Shown here in pieces: positions 9,575-18,215 of a stretch of DNA of 64,000 nucleotides; positions within the stretch are counted from its first letter, which is position 1, and every line of letters begins with the position of its first letter. The notes beneath the pieces were generated by a model that was not told the origin of the DNA, made no database searches, and saw nothing but the letters and a program-made list of their open reading frames with translations. The DNA comes from an uncultured Sphingomonadaceae bacterium. GTDB taxonomy: Bacteria; Pseudomonadota; Alphaproteobacteria; Sphingomonadales; Sphingomonadaceae. Location: positions 99,157-163,156 of the forward strand of contig CANLBM010000007.1 of NCBI GenBank assembly GCA_947488845.1. Reading direction: 5' to 3'. A program made the translations under genes and the position numbers.

Positions 9575-11752
9575 CTACATCTTCCGCTGGGTCCTCCCAT
9601 AGCCCATTTTCCGCGTCCCCGGGCGTCCCTCGGTCGACCGGCCTTTCGGCTGTGCCACCTGCAGATCGGCGGGCAGGCCCAGCTCTTCCGCCTCGAGCTT
9701 GCGGATTTCGTCGCGCAAGCGGCCTGCGGTTTCGAACTCCAGGTCGGCAGCCGCATCGCGCATCTGTTTTTCCAGACTCTCGATATGGGCGCGCAGATTG
9801 TGGCCGACCAGATGCTTGCCGTCGTCATTGACCGCTCCGGTGACCATATCCTTGGCCGTGGCATGAGCGACGATATCGCCGATATTTTTCTTGATCGATT
9901 GCGGGGTGATCCCGTGCTCGAGATTATATTCGACCTGCTTCTCGCGGCGACGGTCGGTCTCGCTGATTGCGCGCTCCATCGATCCGGTCATCCGGTCGGC
10001 ATAGAGAATGACCCGTCCATCGATATTGCGTGCCGCGCGACCAATGGTCTGGATCAGCGACGTTTCGCTGCGCAGAAATCCTTCCTTGTCGGCGTCCAGT
10101 ATCGCGACCAGCCCGCATTCCGGGATATCCAGCCCTTCGCGCAACAGGTTGATACCGATCAGCACGTCATAGACGCCCAGCCGGAGATCGCGGATCAGCT
10201 CGATCCGTTCCAGCGTCTCGACGTCGCTGTGCATGTAGCGGACCTTGATCCCCGCTTCGTGCATGAATTCGGTCAGATCTTCCGCCATCCGCTTGGTCAG
10301 CGTCGTAATCAGGGTGCGATAGCCCTGTGCTGTTACCTTGCGACATTCGTTGATTACATCGTCGACCTGGTCTTCGACCGGCCTGATCTCAACCGGCGGG
10401 TCGATCAGCCCGGTGGGGCGAATGACCTGTTCGGAGAACACGCCGCCGGTCTGCTCCATCTCCCATTTGCCCGGCGTCGCCGAAACGCTGACCGTCTGCG
10501 GCCGCATCGCGTCCCACTCGTTGAAACGCAGCGGACGGTTGTCGATACAGCTGGGCAGGCGGAAGCCATATTCCGCCAGATTGATCTTGCGGCGGTGATC
10601 GCCCTTCGACATCGCGCCGATTTGCGGCACCGTCTGGTGGCTTTCGTCGACGAACAGCAGCGCGTTGTCCGGCAGATATTCAAACAGAGTTGGAGGCGGT
10701 TCGCCCGGCAGGCGTCCGGTCAGAAAGCGCGAGTAATTTTCGATGCCCGCGCAACTGCCGGTGGCGGCGATCATTTCGAGATCGAAATTGGTCCTTTGTT
10801 CCAGCCGCTGATGCTCGATCAGCTTGCCTTCCGCTTCCAGCTCCTTCAACCGCTCGGCAAGCTCGAATTTGATCGCTTCCATCGCCTGTTTCATCGTCGG
10901 CCCCGGGGTAACATGGTGCGAATTGGCGTAGACCCGCACCTTGTTCAGGGTCGCGCCCTTCTTGCCGGTCAGCGGATCGAATTCGACAATCTCTTCAATC
11001 TCGTCGCCAAAAAAGCTGATCCGCCAGGCCATATCCTCGTAGTGCGAGGGGAATATCTCGAGATTGTCCCCCCGCACGCGGAAATTGCCGCGGGCGAACG
11101 CCATGTCATTGCGCTTATATTGCAGCGCCACCAGCTTGCGGATGATATCCCGCTGGTCGACCGATTGATCTTTCTGGAGATCAAAGATCATCGCCGAATA
11201 GGTCTCGACCGAACCGATACCATAGAGACAGGACACCGAGGCGACGATGATCACGTCATCGCGCTCGAGCAAGGAACGGGTCGCGCTGTGGCGCATCCGG
11301 TCGATCGCCTCGTTTACCGAGCTTTCCTTCTCGATATAGGTATCCGACCGCGCGACATAGGCTTCGGGCTGGTAATAGTCATAATAAGAGACAAAATATT
11401 CGACGGCATTTTCGGGAAAGAAATTCTTGAACTCACCGTAAAGCTGCGCCGCCAATATCTTGTTCGGAGCCAGTATAAGCGCCGGCCTTTGCAGCTCTTC
11501 AATCATCTTCGCCATCGTGAAGGTCTTGCCCGATCCGGTCACCCCGAGCAGCACCTGATCACGTTCCTCTTCCAGCATGCCGGCGACAAGTTCCTTGATC
11601 GCAGCCGGCTGGTCACCCGCCGGTTCAAAATCGCTGACCAGCTTGAAGGGTCTCCCGCCTTCCGATTTTTCCGGACGGTTGGGTTTGTGCGGGATGAAAT
11701 CGTCACCGGTTTCCGGTTCCGCCAAGCCTCTTCTTATTACCAATTCTGTCAT
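9575..11752 (-). CDS. uvrB: Excinuclease ABC subunit B
   Basis: 725-residue helicase-like damage-verification subunit of nucleotide excision repair; it is loaded by UvrA and recruits UvrC. Visible are Walker A ([13 protein letters not shown]), the beta-hairpin region ([11 protein letters not shown]), DESH ([10 protein letters not shown]), helicase motif VI (QTIGRAARN) and a C-terminal UvrC-binding UVR motif ([24 protein letters not shown]). ATG 11752 gives the usual N-terminus [14 protein letters not shown]. The ribosome binding site is weak, and a TTG 20 codons upstream is less likely. A GTTC-N6-GAAC repeat sits immediately before this start. Confidence 0.97.
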   Translation of the reverse strand: MTELVIRRGLAEPETGDDFIPHKPNRPEKSEGGRPFKLVSDFEPAGDQPAAIKELVAGMLEEERDQVLLGVTGSGKTFTMAKMIEELQRPALILAPNKILAAQLYGEFKNFFPENAVEYFVSYYDYYQPEAYVARSDTYIEKESSVNEAIDRMRHSATRSLLERDDVIIVASVSCLYGIGSVETYSAMIFDLQKDQSVDQRDIIRKLVALQYKRNDMAFARGNFRVRGDNLEIFPSHYEDMAWRISFFGDEIEEIVEFDPLTGKKGATLNKVRVYANSHHVTPGPTMKQAMEAIKFELAERLKELEAEGKLIEHQRLEQRTNFDLEMIAATGSCAGIENYSRFLTGRLPGEPPPTLFEYLPDNALLFVDESHQTVPQIGAMSKGDHRRKINLAEYGFRLPSCIDNRPLRFNEWDAMRPQTVSVSATPGKWEMEQTGGVFSEQVIRPTGLIDPPVEIRPVEDQVDDVINECRKVTAQGYRTLITTLTKRMAEDLTEFMHEAGIKVRYMHSDVETLERIELIRDLRLGVYDVLIGINLLREGLDIPECGLVAILDADKEGFLRSETSLIQTIGRAARNIDGRVILYADRMTGSMERAISETDRRREKQVEYNLEHGITPQSIKKNIGDIVAHATAKDMVTGAVNDDGKHLVGHNLRAHIESLEKQMRDAAADLEFETAGRLRDEIRKLEAEELGLPADLQVAQPKGRSTEGRPGTRKMGYGRTQRKM

Positions 11753-11754
11753 AA

Positions 11755-11768
11755 GTTCGATATGGAAC
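11755..11768. promoter_or_regulatory. GTTC-N6-GAAC inverted repeat at the uvrB start
   Basis: A GTTC/GAAC pair separated by six bases lies 2 bp upstream of the uvrB ATG. Alphaproteobacterial LexA usually binds the direct repeat GTTC-N7-GTTC, so this is not a canonical SOS box. It is listed because uvrB is a common LexA target. Confidence 0.2.
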
Positions 11769-11892
11769 AAAAAGGGTCCAATGTCATCCCCGTTGTAGCG
11801 TTTTCCGGTCAAGCTGACCGACGCAAATTTACTTCTGCGGTTCGTCAGTTTATGGAAGGAACCGGGGGCGTTAACATTGAGGGAATATTCTT

Positions 11893-12435
11893 GTGAAAAA
11901 ATTACTTGTTTCGGTGGCTGTACTCAGCCTGATAGGCGGCTGTTCCGACAAGGGCGCTGACCAGGACGGTGACGGCAAGATCACCGCTGACGAAGTTGCC
12001 AGGGAAATGAACAAAGTCACGCTTGAGCCCGGCGAATGGGAAAATAACGTAGAAATAGTTGATGTGAAAATCGACGGACTGCCGGACGGCATGCCGGCCG
12101 GCGCTCTGGACAGCATGAAAGGCAAGGTCACGACCTCGAAATCCTGCATCACCAAGGAACAGGCCGAGAATCCCGGTGCCCAGTTTTTTGCCGCGCAAGA
12201 AGAAACCAATTGCGAAGTCAAGAAATTCAACATGAGCGGCGGCGCGGTATCTTCGGAAATGGCCTGCAACAATATGGGCGGCGGTCCTGGCAATATGACC
12301 ATGACCATGGATGGCCAATATGGACCGAGCAACTACGAGATGACGATGAATATGGTTGGCGGCGCAGCAGGTATGAAAATGAATATTTCTGCCAAGAGCA
12401 ACGGCAAGCGGATCGGCAACTGCCCAGCCGGCTAA
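11893..12435 (+). CDS. DUF3617-type lipoprotein with an EF-hand loop
   Basis: 180-residue lipoprotein. The start is GTG at 11893 with GAGGGA upstream. Lipobox LIGGC gives Cys17 as the lipidated residue. Residues 23-34 form a canonical EF-hand calcium loop ([12 protein letters not shown], all of positions 1, 3, 5, 6, 8 and 12 matching). The remainder, beginning with [12 protein letters not shown] and containing paired cysteines ([21 protein letters not shown]), matches the DUF3617 pattern often found in sphingomonads. Function unknown. It is divergent from uvrB and ends at a strong intrinsic terminator. Confidence 0.75.
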   Translation: MKKLLVSVAVLSLIGGCSDKGADQDGDGKITADEVAREMNKVTLEPGEWENNVEIVDVKIDGLPDGMPAGALDSMKGKVTTSKSCITKEQAENPGAQFFAAQEETNCEVKKFNMSGGAVSSEMACNNMGGGPGNMTMTMDGQYGPSNYEMTMNMVGGAAGMKMNISAKSNGKRIGNCPAG

Positions 12436-12464
12436 TCCCGACTTATTGAAATGATCAAGATCAA

Positions 12465-12494
12465 GGCAGGAGCGTTTCGCTTCTGCCTTTTTTT
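12465..12494 (+). terminator. Rho-independent terminator after the DUF3617 lipoprotein gene
   Basis: A 10-bp stem GGCAGGAGCG/CGCTTCTGCC with one G-U pair and loop TTT is followed directly by seven T residues. Confidence 0.9.
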
Positions 12495-12578
12495 GGGTCA
12501 TTGCATCTGCGCCTCCGGCTGATAGATTTTAATTCGAGACCGAATCGATCACCCCGGTTGATGGTCAGGAGAAGAACC

Positions 12579-12971
12579 ATGATTGGATATGTAACGCTCG
12601 GCACCAATGATCTCGACAAGGCGCGCGCTTATTATGATGCGCTGCTCGGCGAACTCGGCGCGAAACGCCTGATGCAGCTGGAGGAGAATGGCTTCACACT
12701 TTACGGCGTCGACATGACCACGCCCTCGATCGCGTTGACGACGCCCTTCAATGGACAGGCGGCGCAGCCCGGCAACGGCAATATGATCGCGCTGCAGATG
12801 CAGGAACGCGATCAGGTCGACAGCCTCTATAACAAGGCCCTCGAACTCGGCGGTAGCGATGAAGGCGCGCCAGGCCTTCGCGGCGATGAAGGTCCGATGG
12901 CCTTTTACGCCGCCTATTTCCGCGACCCGGAAGGCAACAAGCTTTGCGCATTTCGTTTGGGCGCTGCATAA
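12579..12971 (+). CDS. VOC (glyoxalase/bleomycin-resistance fold) family protein
   Basis: 130-residue single-domain VOC protein. ATG 12579 is preceded by CAGGAGAAG. It starts MIGYVTLGTNDLDKARAYYDALL and ends FRDPEGNKLCAFRLG, the two ends of the paired beta-alpha-beta-beta-beta units. Members bind a divalent metal and act on varied substrates (glyoxalase, dioxygenase, resistance proteins); the substrate cannot be read from sequence. It is followed after 25 bp by an exported M20 peptidase gene with its own ribosome binding site. Confidence 0.85.
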   Translation: MIGYVTLGTNDLDKARAYYDALLGELGAKRLMQLEENGFTLYGVDMTTPSIALTTPFNGQAAQPGNGNMIALQMQERDQVDSLYNKALELGGSDEGAPGLRGDEGPMAFYAAYFRDPEGNKLCAFRLGAA

Positions 12972-12996
12972 GACCGGAAAATACAGGGAGAGAAAC

Positions 12997-14340
12997 ATGA
13001 AGCATCTATTGGCTCTGGCTGCGACAACCGCCTTGATCTGGACCGTGCCGCTCGAGGCGCAGAACAGTTCGGCATCGCCCGATCTGGCAGCGGCGATTGC
13101 TGCGGATTATGACAATGCGCTGGAAGCCCTGTTTCTCGATTTTCACAAGAACCCCGAACTATCCTACAAGGAAACCCGGACAGCCGCGATCATTGCGAAA
13201 AAATGGCGCGATGCGGGTTTCACCGTAACCGAGAAAGTCGGCGGCACCGGCGTGGTCGCGGTGATGAAAAACGGTGCAGGCCCGACGCTGATGCTGCGCG
13301 CGGACATGGATGGCCTGCCGCTGGTCGAGGATAGCGGGCTCGATTATATGTCGACCGCGAAACAGGTCAGCATAGACGGCGAGGAAAAGCCGGTGATGCA
13401 CGCCTGCGGCCATGACGTGCATATCACTTCGCTGATCGGCACCGCGCGGCAGATGTCGGCGATGAAGGACCAGTGGTCGGGCACATTGGTGCTGGTCGCC
13501 CAGCCGGCCGAGGAACGGATCGGCGGGGCCAAGCTGATGATGGACGACGGGCTCTACAGCCGTTTTCCCAAGCCCGATTTCGCCATGGCCTTTCACGTTT
13601 CGGCTGACACGCCGACCGGCAAGCTGTCGATTGGCGAAGGCATTGAAAGCAGCTCCTCCGACAGCGTCGATATCATTGTCCACGGGGTCGGTGCGCATGG
13701 CGCGTCTCCGCATCGCGGCAAGGATCCGATCGTGATGGGCGCGGAAATCATCATGGCGCTGCAGACCATCGTCAGCCGCGAAATCGCGCCGCTCAAGCCG
13801 GCGGTGATAACCGTTGGTTCGTTCCAAAGCGGGTTCAAGCATAATATCATTTCCGACAGGGCGACGATGCAATTGACCGTCCGCTCGGATGACGAGGATA
13901 CGCGGGCGAAATTGCTCGAAGGGATCAAGCGGATCGCCACCAATGTCGGCCGGATGAACGGCCTCCCGGATGACAAGCTGCCCGAAGTGCTGGTGTCGCA
14001 CGAATCGACTCCGGCCAATTATAATGACGCCGCCATGACCAAGCGGGTGAAAGGCGTTTTCGCGGCGCGCTTCGGTGAAGAGGTGTTCGACAACAAGCCG
14101 CGCGAAGGCATGGGCGCAGAGGATTTCGCTTATTTCGTCGCCCCCAATACCGATGTGCCCGGCGTCTATTTTGCGGTCGGCGGCACCCCGCAAGCCGATT
14201 TTGACCGCGAGGCATCCGGCGGTGCTCCGGTGCCGTCCCATCACTCGCCATTTTTCAAGGTCGCACCGCGGGAATCGGTCACGCTTGGAACCGAGGCGAT
14301 GACGGCAGCGGCGCTGGATTATCTCAACCCGCAAAAATAA
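12997..14340 (+). CDS. Exported M20 family amidohydrolase/peptidase
   Basis: 447-residue zinc hydrolase. ATG 12997 is chosen for the strong AGGGAGAG and a signal peptide ending LEAQ. The catalytic domain has the metal motif CGHDVH preceded by LRADMDGLPL, the acidic pair PAEER, and the dimerisation insert GAHGASPH. The late histidine motif is PSHHSPFFKV. These are the hallmarks of the M20D group (hippurate hydrolase, indole-3-acetyl-amino-acid hydrolase and related amidohydrolases). It probably deacylates N-acyl amino acids in the periplasm. The DksA-like gene begins 2 bp after its stop. Confidence 0.9.
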   Translation: MKHLLALAATTALIWTVPLEAQNSSASPDLAAAIAADYDNALEALFLDFHKNPELSYKETRTAAIIAKKWRDAGFTVTEKVGGTGVVAVMKNGAGPTLMLRADMDGLPLVEDSGLDYMSTAKQVSIDGEEKPVMHACGHDVHITSLIGTARQMSAMKDQWSGTLVLVAQPAEERIGGAKLMMDDGLYSRFPKPDFAMAFHVSADTPTGKLSIGEGIESSSSDSVDIIVHGVGAHGASPHRGKDPIVMGAEIIMALQTIVSREIAPLKPAVITVGSFQSGFKHNIISDRATMQLTVRSDDEDTRAKLLEGIKRIATNVGRMNGLPDDKLPEVLVSHESTPANYNDAAMTKRVKGVFAARFGEEVFDNKPREGMGAEDFAYFVAPNTDVPGVYFAVGGTPQADFDREASGGAPVPSHHSPFFKVAPRESVTLGTEAMTAAALDYLNPQK

Positions 14341-14342
14341 TC

Positions 14343-14690
14343 GTGGCAGAGGACCTTTCTCCGGCGCAGGTCGAAGCGCTTCGCGCCAGCCTGAACGAGA
14401 GGCAGGCGGAGTTGAAGGCGCTTGATCTGGAAGCAGCAAGCTGGCGCACGACGGTGGAACTGGACCAGCAGAGCGTCGGCCGGCTTTCCCGTATGGACGC
14501 GATGCAGCAGCAGGAAATGGCCCAGGCCGAAGCACGGCGGCGGACCAGTGATATCGCCCGGATCGAAATGGCTTTGAAACGGGTCGAGCAGGGCGAATAT
14601 GGCTGGTGCGCGGAATGCGGGGAGCCGATTGCCTTTCGACGCCTGGAAATCGATCCGGCGGCGGCATTGTGCATTGATTGTGCGCGCTGA
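14343..14690 (+). CDS. TraR/DksA-type zinc finger protein
   Basis: 115-residue protein with a GTG start 2 bp after the peptidase stop, so probably translationally coupled. An N-terminal helical coiled-coil region (residues ~5-75) precedes a C4 zinc finger (WCAECGEPI ... CIDCAR). It is shorter than DksA and lacks the usual DxxDxA acidic tip in the coiled coil, resembling the small YbiI/TraR-like relatives. It may bind the RNA polymerase secondary channel, but this is inference from the family. Confidence 0.8.
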   Translation: MAEDLSPAQVEALRASLNERQAELKALDLEAASWRTTVELDQQSVGRLSRMDAMQQQEMAQAEARRRTSDIARIEMALKRVEQGEYGWCAECGEPIAFRRLEIDPAAALCIDCAR

Positions 14691-14742
14691 TTTCATCCAA
14701 AGTTAGTCAAACTTAGGGCCAATAAAGCCTTTTACGAGCTTG

Positions 14743-14766
14743 ATATGCAACTATATGGTTGCATAT
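14743..14766. promoter_or_regulatory. Perfect inverted-repeat operator upstream of the ArsR-type gene
   Basis: Arms ATATGCAAC and GTTGCATAT (9 bp, no mismatch) flank six bases, ending 8 bp before the ArsR-type start codon. The position is ideal for autorepression. Confidence 0.75.
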
Positions 14767-14774
14767 AAGGTGCC

Positions 14775-15113
14775 ATGTCCGATGTCTTTGCCGCCCTTGC
14801 CGATTCCACCCGCCGCGCTCTGCTCGACCGGCTGTTCGTCAAAAACGGCCAGAGTCTGAGCGACCTTCACCACGGCATGGCGATATCACGCCAGGCGGTG
14901 GCGAAACATCTGCAAATTCTCGAAACAGCGAATCTCGTCTCCATCCACTGGCAGGGCCGAGAAAAGCTGCACTATCTCAATCCCGTTCCGCTCGGTGATA
15001 TCGTCCATCGATGGCTCGGCAAATTCGAGGACGCCCGTATTGAGGCGCTCACCGAGTTCAAGGAACAGATCGAAAAACCACAAAACCAGAAGGAGGAAAA
15101 ACGCCGTGCCTGA
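14775..15113 (+). CDS. ArsR/SmtB-family winged-helix repressor
   Basis: 112-residue transcriptional regulator. It begins MSDVFAALADSTRRALLDRL, typical of the metal-independent ArsR group that precedes SRPBCC genes. The recognition helix is ISRQAVAKHLQILETANLV. No metal-binding ELCVCDL-type motif is present, so it likely senses an organic ligand or acts as an autorepressor. It overlaps the next gene by 8 bp. The perfect inverted repeat just upstream is its likely operator. Confidence 0.9.
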   Translation: MSDVFAALADSTRRALLDRLFVKNGQSLSDLHHGMAISRQAVAKHLQILETANLVSIHWQGREKLHYLNPVPLGDIVHRWLGKFEDARIEALTEFKEQIEKPQNQKEEKRRA

Positions 15114-15612
15114 CAGCAAAATCGCATCGATCGAAACCCGCGGTTCAACCGCCGAACAATGTGCTCCCGATTTTATTTACACAATCTATATCAAGGCGAC
15201 CGCCGAACAGGTCTGGAACGGCCTGATCGAGCGCGAGCTAACCAAAGCCTATTGGGGCCACTACAATGAGTCCGACTGGGCACCAGGTTCGCGTTGGCAC
15301 CATGTACGCAGTGACGGCAGCGGAAAGATCGATATACGCGGTCGCATCATCGAAATGACCCCGCCACATAAAATGGTCTGGAGCTGGGGTTCTGACGAGA
15401 ACGCCGATGAGCCCGAGAAATTGTCACGTGTAACATATGAACTGACCAGCCTTGGCCCCGACACCAAGCTGACCGTCACCCATAGCGATCTTGAGCCGGA
15501 ATCGGCAATGAATCGCGGCGTGCGCGAGGGCTGGCCGGCGGTTCTCAGCAATTTAAAATCGATACTCGAGACCGGAACCGTGCTCTCAGAAGAGATGTGG
15601 CCCAAAAGCTAG
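15106..15612 (+). CDS. SRPBCC/AHSA1-domain protein
   Basis: 168-residue START-like protein. The GTG at 15106 is chosen because AGGAGG lies 10 nt upstream and the reading frame overlaps the regulator's end. Motifs include the strand IYIKATAEQVWNGLIERELTKAYWG, GSRWHHV and the closing helix EGWPAVLSNLKSILETG, as in the Activator of Hsp90 ATPase homologue 1-like family. These bind hydrophobic ligands in a deep cleft. ArsR plus AHSA1 pairs are common. The ligand is not known. Confidence 0.88.
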   Translation: MPDSKIASIETRGSTAEQCAPDFIYTIYIKATAEQVWNGLIERELTKAYWGHYNESDWAPGSRWHHVRSDGSGKIDIRGRIIEMTPPHKMVWSWGSDENADEPEKLSRVTYELTSLGPDTKLTVTHSDLEPESAMNRGVREGWPAVLSNLKSILETGTVLSEEMWPKS

Positions 15613-15727
15613 CGTTAAGGAGGGCGGCGGGCCACGCCGGTTCAATCGAGTCATATTTGCGCCCAGTGAACCGTCGCTACGCTTTTCGCCCTTTCCCGCT
15701 GCCGTACATCACTCTAATGTGAGGTCC

Positions 15728-16192
15728 ATGGAAACCCCCGCCGATATCAAGCCGCATGACGGACGCTTTGTCGACGGGAAACATTATTTCGCCTGCCGCG
15801 TCTATTTCGAGGACACCGACTTTTCCGGTATCGTCTATCATGCCAATTATCTGCGCTATATGGAGCGCGCGCGTTCGGACATGCTGCGTCAGCTCGATAT
15901 GGACCAGAATGCGGCCTTTGATAGCGGTGAAGGCGTCTATGCCGTCGTCGACCTGACGATGAAATATCTGTCCCCGGCCAAGCTGAACGACGATCTTGTC
16001 GTCATCAGCGCGGTCGAGACCTTGCGCGCCGCCAGCGTGATCATCGACCAGAAGATCATGCGTGGCGCGGACCAGATTACGTCAGCCTCGGTTCACGCAG
16101 CGTTTCTTACCCCTGCCGGACGTCCGCGACGGCAACCGAAAGCATGGACAAAGGCTTTCGCCAGCGTCATGGAACAAGCGCATATGAAATGA
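15728..16192 (+). CDS. ybgC: Tol-Pal-associated acyl-CoA thioesterase
   Basis: 154-residue hotdog-fold thioesterase, first gene of the Tol-Pal operon. The active-site loop YFEDTDFSGIVYHANYLRYMERAR matches the 4HBT/YbgC signature with catalytic Asp in EDTD. YbgC hydrolyses short- or medium-chain acyl-CoA or acyl-ACP and interacts with phospholipid synthesis enzymes. ATG 15728 is preferred; GTG at 15719 is an alternative. tolQ starts 13 bp after the stop. Confidence 0.93.
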   Translation: METPADIKPHDGRFVDGKHYFACRVYFEDTDFSGIVYHANYLRYMERARSDMLRQLDMDQNAAFDSGEGVYAVVDLTMKYLSPAKLNDDLVVISAVETLRAASVIIDQKIMRGADQITSASVHAAFLTPAGRPRRQPKAWTKAFASVMEQAHMK

Positions 16193-16205
16193 AGGATATC
16201 ACAAC

Positions 16206-16904
16206 TTGCTAGACCAACTTTCTCTCGGAGCGACAACCGGCAGTTTCTCTCCCTTCATGCTGTTTCTGGAAGCCGATATCGTCGTCAAGACGGTGATGAT
16301 CGGGCTGCTGCTGGCCAGTATCTGGACATGGACGATCATCGTCAGCTTTGGCATGAACATCGCGCAGATCACGCGCAAATCCGACCGGTTCGAGCGGGCG
16401 TTTTCCAAGACCGAGAATATCGACAAGTTTTTCGATGAACATGGCCAGTCCAGCCTGCCCAGCGCCAGGGTACTGGCCGCCGGAGTCAAGGAATGGCGCC
16501 GCTCGACCGCCAAGGGCCCCGTCGACCGCGAGGGCACCCGCCAACGGCTGGCATCAACAATGAACTCGACCATTGCCCATGAAGTGGACCGCATCGCCGA
16601 CCGGCTCAACTTCCTCGCAACCGTCGGCAGCGTCGCCCCGTTTGTCGGTCTGTTTGGTACGGTATGGGGTATCATGCGCAGCTTCTCGGCGATTGCCGCA
16701 GAACAGAACAGCTCGCTCGCGGTGGTCGCGCCCGGCATTGCCGAGGCCTTGTTCGCGACGGCAATCGGCCTGTTTGCTGCTATTCCTGCCGTGATCGCCT
16801 ATAACCGTTTTTCCCACCGGCTGAACAAGCTTGAAGCGCGGATGGGCCGCTTTGCCGACAGTTTCCACGCAACGCTCAGCCGCGAACTGGAGATCGGGAA
16901 CTAA
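16206..16904 (+). CDS. tolQ: Tol-Pal system protein TolQ
   Basis: 232-residue inner-membrane proton-channel subunit. The start is a TTG at 16206 with AAGGAT upstream. Three membrane segments are visible (residues ~23-43, ~135-155 and ~175-195), and the conserved TVGSVAPFVGLFGTVWGIM segment faces TolR. TolQ and TolR use the proton gradient to drive TolA and hold the outer membrane during division. tolR follows after 2 bp. Confidence 0.96.
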   Translation: MLDQLSLGATTGSFSPFMLFLEADIVVKTVMIGLLLASIWTWTIIVSFGMNIAQITRKSDRFERAFSKTENIDKFFDEHGQSSLPSARVLAAGVKEWRRSTAKGPVDREGTRQRLASTMNSTIAHEVDRIADRLNFLATVGSVAPFVGLFGTVWGIMRSFSAIAAEQNSSLAVVAPGIAEALFATAIGLFAAIPAVIAYNRFSHRLNKLEARMGRFADSFHATLSRELEIGN

Positions 16905-16906
16905 GT

Positions 16907-17359
16907 ATGGGCATGAATATGGGATCCGGAATAGGCAGGCGCGGCGGCAGCCGGGGCCGTGCACCAATGGCCGAAATCAACGTCACGCCGTTCGTGGACG
17001 TGATGCTGGTGCTGTTGATCATCTTCATGGTGACGGCACCGCTGCTGGTCACCGGCGTGCCCGTCGACCTGCCGGAAAGCCGCGCCAATGCGCTCGAACA
17101 GGAGCAGGAACCGGTCCAGATTTCAATCGATACCGAGGGCCGCGTCTTTGTCGATGACGAAGAACTCAGCCGGGGCGCTCTCGAGAGCAGATTGCGGGAC
17201 ATTGCCGCCGACCAGGACCCGGAAGACCCGCGCCAGATCATGCTGCGCGGTGACAAGACGCTCGACTATGGCCTGATCATGGGCGTGATGGGCGAACTGA
17301 ACCGCGCCGGACTGAACCGGGTTTCGCTGGTCACTACAGGTTCATCTGAGACTCAATAA
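16907..17359 (+). CDS. tolR: Tol-Pal system protein TolR (ExbD family)
   Basis: 150-residue single-pass inner-membrane protein. The N-terminus (GRAPMAEINVTPFVDVMLVLLIIFMV) carries the proton-path aspartate in FVDVMLVLL, and a periplasmic ExbD domain follows. The Gly/Arg-rich first 17 residues are cytoplasmic. It partners with TolQ. Confidence 0.96.
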   Translation: MGMNMGSGIGRRGGSRGRAPMAEINVTPFVDVMLVLLIIFMVTAPLLVTGVPVDLPESRANALEQEQEPVQISIDTEGRVFVDDEELSRGALESRLRDIAADQDPEDPRQIMLRGDKTLDYGLIMGVMGELNRAGLNRVSLVTTGSSETQ

Positions 17360-17374
17360 TGGTCATCGGCTGAT

Positions 17375-18205
17375 ATGGAAAAAGCTGAAAAAATTGGCTT
17401 GGGAATAGCAGCTGCAGGGCATGTGGCGCTGTTTGGCGTGCTGTCGCTGAGCGTCCTCAGCTCGACCAATGACGCGTTTCGCAACAAGCCGATCGAGGTG
17501 ATGATTGCCGATGAGGTCGGCCTTGTAAGCGCCGCTCCCGATCCCGCAAAAGTCACTCCGGCGACCAGCGTGGCGCCCGAACTCGGCGCACCCGAAGAGA
17601 GCAGCTTTGTGACGCCGGAACCGTTGCCGGAACCGCCAAAAGCCGAAGCCCGGCCGAAACCGGCACAAGCCCCCACATCCCGCGAGCCACGCCGACGCCC
17701 CGACAAACCGTCCAGCAGCACCGCCAGGTCCGATCCCAAACCTGCGGTGAAACCAGCCGCGAAGCCGGCTCCCAAGGCCGAACCGAAGCCCGAGGCCAAG
17801 CCACGGGGATCGCGACTGGGGGATGATTTCCTTAAAGGGGTGACCGACGCTTCCTCTGTCAGCCGCAACCAGAATATTGCGGCGGAAAAAGCCTCGCCCG
17901 CTGCGGTCGCCTCGTTGGAGCGCGAGCTGTATCGGCTGATCAAGCAGAAATGGCGTCCTCCGTCGGGTGCGGATGCCGAACTGTTGCGCACCAAGGTTAC
18001 CGCGCGGCTGGACAGCAATGGCCGGATCGTCGGCACGCCGACCGCGACCACCACCGGCATCACCCCGAGCAACCGGTCGCAGGTCGACATCCATCAGGAA
18101 CGGGCCATTGCCGCGGTCCAGCTTGCTGCGCCGTTCACGACATTCCCGGAAAAATATTATGACGAATGGAAGGTTATCGAACCTGTCCTCTATCTTGGCG
18201 TCTAG
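17375..18205 (+). CDS. tolA: TolA-like energy transducer
   Basis: 276 residues. One N-terminal membrane anchor (~residues 8-30) is followed by a long Pro/Ala/Lys/Glu-rich spacer (residues ~60-150, with repeated KPxxKP units). A C-terminal TolA/TonB-like domain starts near LERELYRLIKQKWRPP and ends PEKYYDEWKVIEPVLYLG. TolA spans the periplasm from TolQR to Pal and TolB. Assignment rests on order and architecture because TolA sequences diverge strongly. A minus-strand open frame crosses it but reflects only codon bias. Confidence 0.88.
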   Translation: MEKAEKIGLGIAAAGHVALFGVLSLSVLSSTNDAFRNKPIEVMIADEVGLVSAAPDPAKVTPATSVAPELGAPEESSFVTPEPLPEPPKAEARPKPAQAPTSREPRRRPDKPSSSTARSDPKPAVKPAAKPAPKAEPKPEAKPRGSRLGDDFLKGVTDASSVSRNQNIAAEKASPAAVASLERELYRLIKQKWRPPSGADAELLRTKVTARLDSNGRIVGTPTATTTGITPSNRSQVDIHQERAIAAVQLAAPFTTFPEKYYDEWKVIEPVLYLGV

Positions 18206-18215
18206 GAGACCATAT

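Noticed and set aside
9524..11896. 790-codon plus-strand open frame opposite uvrB
   Set aside because: It is the antisense image of a high-GC gene with strong codon bias; uvrB is certain on the other strand.
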